A stretch of 64,000 nt of DNA, taken from contig DVFP01000021.1 in NCBI GenBank assembly GCA_018713145.1, positions 1-64,000 on the forward strand, in the 5' to 3' direction. The position numbers and the translations under genes were made by a program. This document shows positions 8,801-18,394 of this stretch, piece by piece; position 1 is the first letter of the stretch; every line of letters begins with the position of its first letter. The stretch is from Candidatus Scybalocola faecavium. Its GTDB lineage: Bacteria; Bacillota; Clostridia; Lachnospirales; Lachnospiraceae. The notes beneath the pieces were generated by a model that worked only from the letters and a program-made list of their open reading frames with translations, ran no database searches and was not told the origin of the DNA.

Positions 8801-8986
8801 CTTTTGCGATACCTTAGGAGGCCGCGGGACAGACATCTTTTGCGGATCTTGCCGGATTCTTTACGGAAACGGCAGAAACATTGATTTTTAATATCATATT
8901 TTCATTCCTTTCTTTCAGATGATGCATGGAAAACGGTCCAAGCTTTCCTATTTAATAAGTATGTGAAAAAAGTGCTTTTCATATTT

Positions 8987-9568
8987 TCAGCCCATGATTC
9001 CGCTGATAAATATTTCAATGCCGATAAATATAAGGATAGCGCCGCCGAAAATGGACGCCTTTCCGGCCAGGTGTGTGCCGAATTTTTTGCCGATGTACAC
9101 GCCGCAGGTACATATGATAAAGGTAACTGCGCCGATGATCAGCGCCTCCACGATGGCTTCGGCCCATGAAAGCTGGGCAATGGTAAAACCTACAGACAAA
9201 GCATCTATGGATGTGGCAACGCCCTGGATCATAAGCGCCGCGAAGCCTACAGCCGGCTTTTCCTCGTCCCCGTTTTTGTTTTTTATCCCTTCAGCCAGCA
9301 TTTTTCCGCCGATAAAGCACAGCAGGATCAAAGCAATCCATGGAATAAATTTCTGAAAGGATTCAAACAGGTTCGCAATGGTGTGAACACAGAAGTAGCC
9401 GATCAAGGGCATAAGGAACTGAAAAAAGGTAAATGTGGCAGAAATGCCAAGCATTTTCCGTTTCCCCATAGCAGGTTCATTCAGACCATTAGCCATGGAA
9501 ACAGAAAACGCGTCCATGGCAAGGCCCACACCAAAGGCAATGGCATTAAGAAAAAACATGAAATCCAT
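8987..9568 (-). CDS. mntP: Manganese efflux pump MntP
   Basis: AFGVGLAMDAFSVSMANG and GVATSIDALSVGF repeats, 6 TM, 193 aa. Confidence 0.93.
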   Translation of the reverse strand: MDFMFFLNAIAFGVGLAMDAFSVSMANGLNEPAMGKRKMLGISATFTFFQFLMPLIGYFCVHTIANLFESFQKFIPWIALILLCFIGGKMLAEGIKNKNGDEEKPAVGFAALMIQGVATSIDALSVGFTIAQLSWAEAIVEALIIGAVTFIICTCGVYIGKKFGTHLAGKASIFGGAILIFIGIEIFISGIMG

Positions 9569-9749
9569 TTTTCTTCCTCCAATGTTTATTTTTACATAAT
9601 CATCCTATGGCTTATATTAGAAATTTTTCACCTCCTTTATTCCTGCGGCAACGATCCGGGGGGACATGATTGCTGCAGGTTTTTGACCGGAACAGCAGAT
9701 ATGCGTGCCAGATATAGGTCCGGGGTCATGGAAATTTTCCATGAAACAG

Positions 9750-9785
9750 AAAAACTCAGGTACAGCCTTGTAGGCAATACCTGAG
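9750..9785 (-). terminator. Second terminator-like hairpin in mntP leader
   Basis: RNA-sense CTCAGGTA-TTGCCTACAAGGCTG-TACCTGAG-TTTTT. Confidence 0.75.
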
Positions 9786-9795
9786 TCCCGTAATT

Positions 9796-9840
9796 AAAAA
9801 AAGAGATCCATGTATCCCACAACGGTCATACATGAGTCTC
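9796..9840 (-). terminator. Riboswitch expression-platform terminator
   Basis: RNA-sense GAGACTCATGTAT...ATACATGGATCTC-TTTTTTT; 5' arm includes the aptamer P1 3' strand. Confidence 0.8.
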
Positions 9841-9916
9841 GCATATTAAAGCAAGCCAGGCTGATCTGCCAGTATGTTGACTTGCTGCGCATGGAAGCGC
9901 TTGCTACTCCCTCAAT
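9833..9916 (-). ncRNA. yybP-ykoY (Mn2+) riboswitch aptamer upstream of mntP
   Basis: RNA-sense TTGAGGGAGTAGC...GTCAACATACTGGCAGATCAGCCTGGC...GCGAGACTCA matches remembered yybP-ykoY elements; sits 5' of mntP. Confidence 0.88.
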
Positions 9917-10161
9917 CAGATTTTACTAGGTTATCATGATTTTTTGGAAAAGTCAATAGAGCGGGATCGTATTTTTCGCCGGATTGGCCGTTTTTACCCT
10001 TAAAATGGCCTTTAAAATGTAAATTTCTCTATTTACATATTTGAATTGCTATAATATAATAAGCTTTAGAGTGCGTAAAAATAGGTGTATATAGGGCGAT
10101 GCTTACGGATGCCTGTTACCATCAGATAAAGGATTACGCAAATATCAAGGAGGATTTAATC

Positions 10162-11445
10162 ATGAGTGTACAAATTGAAATGTTAGAGAAGAATATGGCC
10201 AAACTGACCATTGATGTTCCGGCGGAAGAATTTGAAAAAGCCATTACAAAAGCTTATAATAAAAATAAAGGTCAGATTTCCATTCCTGGTTTCAGAAAGG
10301 GCAAAGTGCCTCAGATCATGGTGGAAAGAATGTATGGCCCGGCCATCTTTTATGAGGAGGCTGCCAACTATGTTATGCCTGAAGCTTATGAAAAGGCTGC
10401 AGAGGAATCCAAACTGGATATTGTTTCCAGACCGGCTATTGATGTAACACAGATGGAAAAAGGCAAGGATTTTATTTTCACAGCAGAAGTTGCGATTAAA
10501 CCGGAAGTAACTTTAGGACAGTATAAAGGTATTGAAGTTGAAAAGACTGAGATCACTGTAACGGATGAGGAAGTAGATGCTGAACTTAAAAAGACTCAGG
10601 AGCAGAACTCCAGAGAAATCAGCGTAGACCGTCCTGCCCAAAAAGGTGATACAGTAGTGATCGACTATGCAGGTACCATTGACGGAGAGGCATTTGAAGG
10701 CGGATCTGACAAGGGACATTCTCTTGTTCTTGGCTCCAATTCCTTTATTCCCGGCTTTGAAGATCAGCTTGTTGGCGCTGCAGCAGGATCCGATGTGGAT
10801 GTTCATGTAACTTTCCCTGAAGATTACCATGCAAAAGATCTTGCCGGCAAGGAAGCTGTATTTGCCTGCACCGTTCATGAAGTAAAGACAAAAGAATACC
10901 CGGAGATTGATGATGAGTTCGCTCAGGATGTTTCCGAGTTTGATACACTGGCTGAATATAAGGAAGACATTAAAAAGCACATTACTGAAAGAAAAGAAAA
11001 TGAAGCTAAGTCTGCAAAACAGCAGAAGGTTATGGATCAGATCATTGAAAATGCAACAATGGAGATCCCTGACGCTATGGTAGATACCCAGGCTGCCAAT
11101 ATGGTGGATGAGTATGCCCAGAGACTGAGCTACCAGGGACTTTCTCTGGATCAGTATTTTAAGTTTACCGGCTTAAATGCTCAGACATTAAAAGATCAGT
11201 TAAAGCCTCAGGCATTAAAGAATATCCAGAGCCGTCTTGTTCTTGAAGCAGTGATCGCTGCTGAGAACATTGAAGTTTCTGACGATGAGTTTAATGCAGA
11301 AATCGAGAAAATGGCATCCGCTTACCAGATGGAAGCTGACAAAGTAAAAGAGCTTCTTGGTGAAGAGGGCGCAGAAAATATTAAGAAAGACCTGGCTGCA
11401 CAGAAAGCTGTTGAATTTGTAACAGACGCAGCCGTTGAAAAGTAA
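10162..11445 (+). CDS. tig: Trigger factor
   Basis: PGFRKGKVPQIMVERMYG, PPIase domain GDTVVIDYAGTIDGEAFEGG; upstream of clpP-clpX. Confidence 0.97.
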   Translation: MSVQIEMLEKNMAKLTIDVPAEEFEKAITKAYNKNKGQISIPGFRKGKVPQIMVERMYGPAIFYEEAANYVMPEAYEKAAEESKLDIVSRPAIDVTQMEKGKDFIFTAEVAIKPEVTLGQYKGIEVEKTEITVTDEEVDAELKKTQEQNSREISVDRPAQKGDTVVIDYAGTIDGEAFEGGSDKGHSLVLGSNSFIPGFEDQLVGAAAGSDVDVHVTFPEDYHAKDLAGKEAVFACTVHEVKTKEYPEIDDEFAQDVSEFDTLAEYKEDIKKHITERKENEAKSAKQQKVMDQIIENATMEIPDAMVDTQAANMVDEYAQRLSYQGLSLDQYFKFTGLNAQTLKDQLKPQALKNIQSRLVLEAVIAAENIEVSDDEFNAEIEKMASAYQMEADKVKELLGEEGAENIKKDLAAQKAVEFVTDAAVEK

Positions 11446-11515
11446 ATTTTGATCTGAACAGTTCGGCAGGGCACGCATTTTGCTGCCCTGCCGTTAAAGG
11501 ACAGGAGGAATTAGT

Positions 11516-12100
11516 ATGAGTTTAGTACCTTATGTCATTGAACAGACAAGCAGAGGAGAGCGTTCCTATGACATTTTTTCAAGATTGTTAAAGGATCGTA
11601 TTATCTTTCTTGGCGAAGAGGTCACAGACGCTTCCGCTAGTCTTATCGTATCACAGCTTTTATTCCTGGAATCTGAGGATCCGGGTAAAGACATCAGTCT
11701 TTACATTAACAGCCCCGGCGGCTCCGTGTCTGCAGGTTTGGCCATTTATGACACTATGAACTATATTAAGTGCGATGTGTCCACGATCTGCATGGGTATG
11801 GCTGCCAGCATGGGTGCTTTCCTTCTTGCAGGAGGAACAAAGGGCAAGCGTTTTGCGCTGCCAAACTCTACGATCATGATCCATCAGCCTTCCGGCGGCG
11901 CTCAGGGACAGGCTACGGATATTAAGATCGTAGCAGACCGGATCATTGAGACCCGTAAGCAGTTAAACCGTATCCTTTCTGAGAATACAGGGCAGCCTCT
12001 TTCTCAGATTGAGATCGATACAGAAAGAGATAACTATATGAGCGCTGAAGAAGCAAAGGCTTATGGCCTTATTGACGACGTTATTAAAAATAGAATGTGA
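11516..12100 (+). CDS. clpP: ATP-dependent Clp protease proteolytic subunit
   Basis: [12 protein letters not shown] (Ser), [12 protein letters not shown] (His). Confidence 0.98.
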   Translation: MSLVPYVIEQTSRGERSYDIFSRLLKDRIIFLGEEVTDASASLIVSQLLFLESEDPGKDISLYINSPGGSVSAGLAIYDTMNYIKCDVSTICMGMAASMGAFLLAGGTKGKRFALPNSTIMIHQPSGGAQGQATDIKIVADRIIETRKQLNRILSENTGQPLSQIEIDTERDNYMSAEEAKAYGLIDDVIKNRM

Positions 12101-12109
12101 GGTTAGCCT

Positions 12110-13408
12110 ATGGCAGGTCGTATGGATGACAAAAAGTTACAGCCCAGGTGCTCTTTTTGCAATAAGACTCAGGATCAGGTCCGCAAGCTGATTGCCGGAC
12201 CAAACGCCTATATCTGCGATGAGTGTGTGGATATTTGCGCGGAGATTATCAATGAGGAATTTGAAGATGAGCAGGATTACGGGGATATTAACCTGTTAAA
12301 GCCTGTGGAGATCAAAAATTTCCTGGATCAGTATGTGATCGGACAGGATGATGCCAAAAAGGTATTGTCCGTGGCTGTTTACAACCACTACAAGAGGGTC
12401 ATGGCAGTTAAGGATCCGGATATTGAACTTCAAAAGAGTAATATTATTATGGTGGGCCCCACAGGTTCCGGTAAGACTCTGCTGGCACAGACATTGGCAA
12501 AGCTTTTAAATGTGCCTTTCGCCATTGCCGATGCTACAGCTTTGACCGAAGCCGGTTATGTGGGTGAGGATGTGGAAAATATCCTGTTAAAATTGATCCA
12601 GGCGGCAGACTATGATATTGAGCGTGCTCAGTATGGTATTATTTATATTGACGAGATCGATAAGATCACTCGTAAGTCGGAAAATGTTTCCATTACAAGA
12701 GATGTTTCCGGTGAAGGTGTTCAGCAGGCCCTTTTAAAGATCCTGGAGGGCACCATTGCCAGCGTTCCCCCGCAAGGCGGACGCAAGCATCCTCATCAGG
12801 AGTTTATCCAGATCGATACAACGAACATCCTGTTTATCTGCGGCGGTGCCTTTGATGGACTGGAAAAGGTAGTTGAGTCCCGAATCGGCAAAAAGTCTAT
12901 TGGATTTAATGCCGAGATCGGCATGACCCCGGATGAGGTGAATGTAGGTGAGCTGTTAAGAAAAGCTCTTCCGGAGGACTTTGTAAAGTACGGACTGATT
13001 CCTGAATTTATCGGCCGTGTGCCGGTAAGCGTGGCATTAGATCAGCTGGATGAAGAAGCTTTGATCCGCATTTTAACAGAGCCAAAGAGCGCTATTACAA
13101 AACAGTATAAGCGTTTATTTGAATTAGACGGCATTTCTCTGGACTTTGAGCAGGGCGCTATTGAAGCCATTGCCAAGAAAGCTCTGGAGAGAAAGACCGG
13201 CGCCAGAGGTCTTCGTGCCATTATGGAAAGTACCATGATGGATATGATGTTCTCCCTTCCTTCTGAGGAACAGGTGGAACACTGCCTGATCACCAGAGAT
13301 GTGGTGGAAAAGGGTGAACCGCCGATCTTGACTTATGGAGACCGGGTGATTGCCAAAAAGCCTGCAGCGCGTAAGCTGCCTAAGAAAAACAGCGGCGAGA
13401 TCGCGTAA
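12110..13408 (+). CDS. clpX: ATP-dependent Clp protease ATP-binding subunit ClpX
   Basis: Zn-finger [18 protein letters not shown]...[34 protein letters not shown]. Confidence 0.98.
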   Translation: MAGRMDDKKLQPRCSFCNKTQDQVRKLIAGPNAYICDECVDICAEIINEEFEDEQDYGDINLLKPVEIKNFLDQYVIGQDDAKKVLSVAVYNHYKRVMAVKDPDIELQKSNIIMVGPTGSGKTLLAQTLAKLLNVPFAIADATALTEAGYVGEDVENILLKLIQAADYDIERAQYGIIYIDEIDKITRKSENVSITRDVSGEGVQQALLKILEGTIASVPPQGGRKHPHQEFIQIDTTNILFICGGAFDGLEKVVESRIGKKSIGFNAEIGMTPDEVNVGELLRKALPEDFVKYGLIPEFIGRVPVSVALDQLDEEALIRILTEPKSAITKQYKRLFELDGISLDFEQGAIEAIAKKALERKTGARGLRAIMESTMMDMMFSLPSEEQVEHCLITRDVVEKGEPPILTYGDRVIAKKPAARKLPKKNSGEIA

Positions 13409-13503
13409 GAACAGGCGGAGCCATGCAAAGGGGCTCTATACAGTGGGCGGAAAGATATTTTCCGTACCCGAAAGATACAAATACATACAAAAGATAAACA
13501 AGG

Positions 13504-13529
13504 GGCTGTGCCAGATGTCTGACACAGCC
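13504..13529 (+). promoter_or_regulatory. Hairpin immediately upstream of lon
   Basis: GGCTGTG-CCAGATGTCTGA-CACAGCC followed by TTTATC. Confidence 0.5.
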
Positions 13530-13546
13530 TTTATCAGGTGAGAAAA

Positions 13547-15868
13547 ATGAGTGAGATTAATTATACATTGCCGGTGATTCCCCTTCGGGGCATGACGGTG
13601 CTTCCGGATATGGTCATCCATTTTGACGTAAACCGGAAAAGATCCATCCAGGCTTTGGAAGCGGCCATGGTAGAAGAACAAAATGTTTTTCTTGTGGCTC
13701 AGCTGGATCCTGAGACAGACCATCCGACTCAGAAGGATCTTCATGTCATGGGAACGGTAGCAAAGATCAAGCAGTTGGTGAAGCTTCCCCAGGATACCGT
13801 CCGTGTGCTTGTGGAAGGATTGTTTCGGGGACGGCTGGATGCGCTGATTAAAGAGGAGCCTTTTATGGCCGCGGAAGTGACCATTTTTCAGGATGAAAAC
13901 CGTCCGGACGAGATCCACGGCGCAGCCATGGTCCGGTATTTAAGAAATCAGCTGGGGACGTATGCCTCCGTCAACAGCCAGTTTAGTGCTGAACTGGTCC
14001 GGAAGCTGGAAAATGAGGAAGATCCGGTCAAACTGTTGAATCAGCTGGCTACAAATATCCCTATGGACTATAAGGAACGGCAGCGGATTTTAGAGGCAGT
14101 AGATATTCAGGAGCGTTTTGAAACACTGATTTCCCTTATGGACCGGGAAGTAGACATTATCCGCATTAACAAGGAAATTTCAGCAAAAGTAAAAGAGCGG
14201 GTGGATAAAAGCCAGCGGGAATATGTTTTGCGGGAACAGCTTCGGGTCATCCGGGAAGAGCTGGGAGAAAATAATCTGACCTCTGAGGCTGAGGAATTTG
14301 AGCAGGCATTAAAAAAACTGAAGGCGGATAAATCCGTTAAGGCAAGGATTTCCAAGGAGATCGACCGGTTTAAGTCGACCGGGTATAACCCATCGGAAAA
14401 CGGGGTCCTCAGAGGCTATATTGAGACGCTTTTGGAAATGCCCTGGAACAAGGCCGGAAAGGATAACCCGGATACGAAAAAGGCCGAAGCCATCCTTCGG
14501 GCCGATCATTACGGCCTTGAGAAGGTGAAGGAGCGTATAGTGGAATATTTGGCAGTGCGCCATTTAGCCAAAAAAGGAGATTCTCCCATCCTCTGTCTGG
14601 TGGGGCCTCCGGGAACCGGAAAAACGTCGATCGGCCGGTCTGTGGCCCGTGCCCTGAACAAAGCATATGTGCGCATCAGCTTAGGCGGCGTCCATGATGA
14701 GGCAGAAATCCGGGGACACAGAAAAACCTATGTGGGAGCTATGCCGGGACGTATTGCCACAGCATTAAAAACTGCCGGAGTCAATAACCCGGTGATGCTT
14801 CTGGATGAAGTGGATAAGGTGGGAAATGATTATAAAGGGGATCCTTTTGCCGCCCTCCTTGAGGTTTTAGACAGTGAGCAGAATAATAAATTCCGGGACA
14901 ACTATATTGAAATTCCTATTGATCTTTCCAATGTTTTGTTTATTGCAACAGCAAACACAGTGTCCACCATTCCCAGACCCCTTCTGGACCGTATGGAAGT
15001 GATCGAGATCGGAAGCTATACGGAAAATGAAAAGGTTCACATTGCCCGGGAGCATCTTATACCAAAGCAGCTGGAACGCCACGGCTTTAAGGCAAAGCAG
15101 ATTTCCATCAGCGATAAGGCTTTGGAAAAGATCATTATGAATTACACCCGTGAGGCCGGGGTCCGCGGCCTGGAGCGGCGCATTGGGGATATTTGCAGAA
15201 AATGTGCCAAAAAGGTCATGTCCTCCAATGTGAAAAACATAAAGATCACAGAGAAAAATCTGGAAAAGTATCTTGGAAAGCCAAGATATACCTTTGATCT
15301 GGCAAATACTAAGGATGAGATCGGCGTTGTCCGGGGACTGGCCTGGACCAGCGTGGGAGGCGACACCCTTTCTGTGGAAGTGAATGTCCTTCCCGGTACA
15401 GGAAAGTTTGAGCTGACGGGACAGCTGGGGGATGTGATGAAAGAATCCGCCCGGGCCGGTATCAGCTATATTCGCTCCATGATCTCCAAATACGGTATTG
15501 ACAAGGAATTTTTTGAAAATAATGATATACATATCCATATTCCGGAAGGAGCTGTGCCTAAAGACGGTCCATCTGCGGGAATCACTATGGCTACGGCTAT
15601 GATTTCTGCTATTATTAAGCGTAAAGTGAGAGCAGATGTGGCTATGACGGGAGAAATCACTTTGAGGGGCCGTGTCCTGCCTATTGGCGGCCTGAAGGAA
15701 AAGGTGCTGGCAGCTAAGATCGCCAAGATCAAGACCGTGATCGTTCCGGACGCTAACCGTCAGGATATTGAAGAACTGGAAAAAGAGATCACCGATGGCA
15801 TTGAGATCCGTTTTGTATCGGTGATGGATGAGGTGCTGGATATTGCCCTCTGTCCGGAAGGAGAGTGA
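13547..15868 (+). CDS. lon: Endopeptidase La
   Basis: GPPGTGKTSIGRSVARAL; PKDGPSAGITMATAMISA catalytic Ser; GGLKEKVLAA Lys. Confidence 0.98.
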   Translation: MSEINYTLPVIPLRGMTVLPDMVIHFDVNRKRSIQALEAAMVEEQNVFLVAQLDPETDHPTQKDLHVMGTVAKIKQLVKLPQDTVRVLVEGLFRGRLDALIKEEPFMAAEVTIFQDENRPDEIHGAAMVRYLRNQLGTYASVNSQFSAELVRKLENEEDPVKLLNQLATNIPMDYKERQRILEAVDIQERFETLISLMDREVDIIRINKEISAKVKERVDKSQREYVLREQLRVIREELGENNLTSEAEEFEQALKKLKADKSVKARISKEIDRFKSTGYNPSENGVLRGYIETLLEMPWNKAGKDNPDTKKAEAILRADHYGLEKVKERIVEYLAVRHLAKKGDSPILCLVGPPGTGKTSIGRSVARALNKAYVRISLGGVHDEAEIRGHRKTYVGAMPGRIATALKTAGVNNPVMLLDEVDKVGNDYKGDPFAALLEVLDSEQNNKFRDNYIEIPIDLSNVLFIATANTVSTIPRPLLDRMEVIEIGSYTENEKVHIAREHLIPKQLERHGFKAKQISISDKALEKIIMNYTREAGVRGLERRIGDICRKCAKKVMSSNVKNIKITEKNLEKYLGKPRYTFDLANTKDEIGVVRGLAWTSVGGDTLSVEVNVLPGTGKFELTGQLGDVMKESARAGISYIRSMISKYGIDKEFFENNDIHIHIPEGAVPKDGPSAGITMATAMISAIIKRKVRADVAMTGEITLRGRVLPIGGLKEKVLAAKIAKIKTVIVPDANRQDIEELEKEITDGIEIRFVSVMDEVLDIALCPEGE

Positions 15869-15874
15869 AAAAGC

Positions 15875-16549
15875 ATGCATGTGATCAAAAGTGTAAATCT
15901 GGAAACCGTCTGTGGGATTACCAGTAAGCTCCCGGAAAATATCCACCCGGAGGTGGCTTTTGCAGGGAAGTCTAATGTAGGGAAGTCCTCCCTTATTAAC
16001 GCCCTGATGAACCGAAAGTCTTATGCCAGGATTTCCCAGCAGCCGGGAAAGACCCAGACCATTAACTTTTATAATATTAATGATGAAATTTATTTTGTGG
16101 ACCTTCCCGGTTACGGGTATGCCAGAGTGTCAAATGAGATCAAGGCCAAGTGGGGACGGATGATCGAAAATTATCTCCAAAGATCCATGCAGCTTCGTCT
16201 TGTGTTTTTGCTTATTGATATTCGCCATGAACCGTCCCAAAATGATAAGCATATGTATTCCTGGATCGTGGAAAATGGTTTTTATCCAGTGATCATTGCC
16301 ACAAAGGCAGACAAGATCAAGCGCAGCCAGCTTGCAAAGCATATGAAAATGCTACGTCTGGGCCTTAACGTCGCAGAAGGCACCCCGATGGTGCCATTTT
16401 CCGCCCTGACCAAGCAGGGGCGGGATGATATCTGGGAACTCATTGAAACTTACGCCCTGGATCAGGGGCCGGAGGCAGATGAGGCCGCCGCTGCGGAGGA
16501 TGGGGAGAGCCGGGCCCCGGCCGATGCGGCCGATGACGGCCATGCATAA
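15875..16549 (+). CDS. ysxC: Ribosome biogenesis GTPase EngB/YsxC
   Basis: EVAFAGKSNVGKSSLINALMNRK, QQPGKTQTINFY, DLPGYGYA. Confidence 0.95.
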   Translation: MHVIKSVNLETVCGITSKLPENIHPEVAFAGKSNVGKSSLINALMNRKSYARISQQPGKTQTINFYNINDEIYFVDLPGYGYARVSNEIKAKWGRMIENYLQRSMQLRLVFLLIDIRHEPSQNDKHMYSWIVENGFYPVIIATKADKIKRSQLAKHMKMLRLGLNVAEGTPMVPFSALTKQGRDDIWELIETYALDQGPEADEAAAAEDGESRAPADAADDGHA

Positions 16550-16573
16550 AATAGCGCCGACCGAAAGTCCTGA

Positions 16574-18394
16574 TTAAATGGAAAATCCTGCGTACTGAGT
16601 CATGTACAGTTCATAGTATTTTCCTTTTTTCTTAAGAAGCTGGTCATGGCTGCCCCATTCGGCAATACAGCCGTGATCCATAACAACGATCAAATCTGAA
16701 TCCCGGATCGTGGAAAGCCGGTGAGCGATGATGATGCTTGTCCGGTTTTCCATGATCTTTTGCATGGCATCCTGGATGGCCTTTTCTGTCCGGGTGTCTA
16801 CATTTGAGGTGGCTTCATCCAGGATCAGTATTCTCGGGTCTGCCACAAAAGCCCGGGCGATGGCCAGAAGCTGGCGCTGGCCCTGGCTGATGTTTTCACC
16901 GGAGCCGGTAAGGACTGTTTCCAGGCCCTGGGGCAGATTTTTTACCATAGTGTCACATCGGCTCATTTGGATGGCCTCGTCAATTTGTGCCTGAGAGGCA
17001 TGTTCATTGCCATAGGTCAGGTTGTGGCCCACAGTGTCTGTAAAAAGCACTGTGTCCTGAAGAACGATAGAAATATTTTTTCTAAGACTTTCCCGGGAAA
17101 TCTCCCGTATATTTTGTCCATTTATATAAATCTCCCCTTGCTGGGCATCATAAAAACGCATCAGAAGGTTGACAATGGTAGTTTTTCCGCTGCCGGTGGC
17201 GCCCACTAAGGCCACCTTTTTCCCTGAAGGCACGGTCAGTGTAAAGTCCCGGATCACCGGATGGCCGGGATTATAGGAAAATCCCATGTTCTTAAAGGAA
17301 ATGGTTTTGTCCGGCTCTGATGTCATTTCCTCACCGGACATGTCTTCATCTTTTTCCTCAAGGACGGAAAATACCCGCTCCGCACCGGCCAGGGCAGTTT
17401 GGAGCTGGCCGTAAATCTGGGCGATTTCGTTAATGGGTCGGGAAAACTGCTTGGCATAAACAATAAACGCGGAAATCACCCCCACAGAGATGAGTCCGTA
17501 GACGGAGAAAAATCCTCCAAAGGCGGCGATAATTACAAAGCCGATATTGCCGATACAGTTCATGATCGGCCCCATAACACCGCTGAAAACATCGGTGCGG
17601 ATCCCGGCTTTGGTCAGGTCATCGGCAGTATGGCAAAAATCGTCAGTGGTCCTGTCCTGATGGTTATAGGCTACAACAGTATGGTAGCCGGAGATCATTT
17701 CTTCCACAGTGCCGTTAAGCTCACCGAGAAGCTCCTGGCGTTTTCTGGAAAAGTGGCGGACCTTTTTTGACAGGATCCGGGTAGCGATCAGAGTAAGGAT
17801 CACTGTGGCAAAGCTTAAGAGGGCCAGCTGCCAGCAGTACCACAGCATAATCGCCACAGTGCCAATGATGGTTAAAACACCGGAGAATAAGGAGGGCAGG
17901 GACTGGGAAATGGTTGTGGAAATATTTTCTACGTCATTGGTCATGCGGCTCATAACATCTCCGTGAGAGTGGGTGTCCAGATACCCTATCGGCACTTGGA
18001 TGATCTTCCCAAATAGCTCTTCCCTGAGCCGGCGGACGATGCGCTGACTTAAATGGGCGCTGATAAAGTTCTGGAGCAGCTGACTGAGACTGTAGAGCAG
18101 GTATACGGCCAGCATAAAGACCAGTGTTGGGAGGAGTATTCCGTCTCTGCTTCCGGCGATAATATCAATGGCGCTGCTTTGGAGGCTTGGAGCGTAAACG
18201 CCGCATAGGGTTCCGAAAATAACTACAATGAGCATGGAAGCCACCATAAACTTTTCCTGGATAAAATAGGCGGCCAGCTTTTTTAAGGCCGCGCCGGCGT
18301 TTTGGGCATGTTCTGTTTGGGTGAATCGTTCATGTCGGTTCATTCCCGGAATATTTCTTTCCTGGAGCTTTTGTTCATTTCCCGTACTCATCAA
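16574..18394 (-). CDS. ABC transporter, fused permease/ATP-binding (half-transporter)
   Basis: ABC exporter TM domain, VGATGSGKTTIVNLL, ISQGQRQLLAIARA, ILILDEATSNVD. Confidence 0.95.
   Translation of the reverse strand: MMSTGNEQKLQERNIPGMNRHERFTQTEHAQNAGAALKKLAAYFIQEKFMVASMLIVVIFGTLCGVYAPSLQSSAIDIIAGSRDGILLPTLVFMLAVYLLYSLSQLLQNFISAHLSQRIVRRLREELFGKIIQVPIGYLDTHSHGDVMSRMTNDVENISTTISQSLPSLFSGVLTIIGTVAIMLWYCWQLALLSFATVILTLIATRILSKKVRHFSRKRQELLGELNGTVEEMISGYHTVVAYNHQDRTTDDFCHTADDLTKAGIRTDVFSGVMGPIMNCIGNIGFVIIAAFGGFFSVYGLISVGVISAFIVYAKQFSRPINEIAQIYGQLQTALAGAERVFSVLEEKDEDMSGEEMTSEPDKTISFKNMGFSYNPGHPVIRDFTLTVPSGKKVALVGATGSGKTTIVNLLMRFYDAQQGEIYINGQNIREISRESLRKNISIVLQDTVLFTDTVGHNLTYGNEHASQAQIDEAIQMSRCDTMVKNLPQGLETVLTGSGENISQGQRQLLAIARAFVADPRILILDEATSNVDTRTEKAIQDAMQKIMENRTSIIIAHRLSTIRDSDLIVVMDHGCIAEWGSHDQLLKKKGKYYELYMTQYAGFSI

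Noticed and set aside
14867-15946. Long (359 aa) minus-strand ORF opposite lon
   Set aside because: Antisense shadow of a strongly coding lon gene; same logic for antisense ORFs over clpX, fusA, tuf, GH3 and ABC genes.
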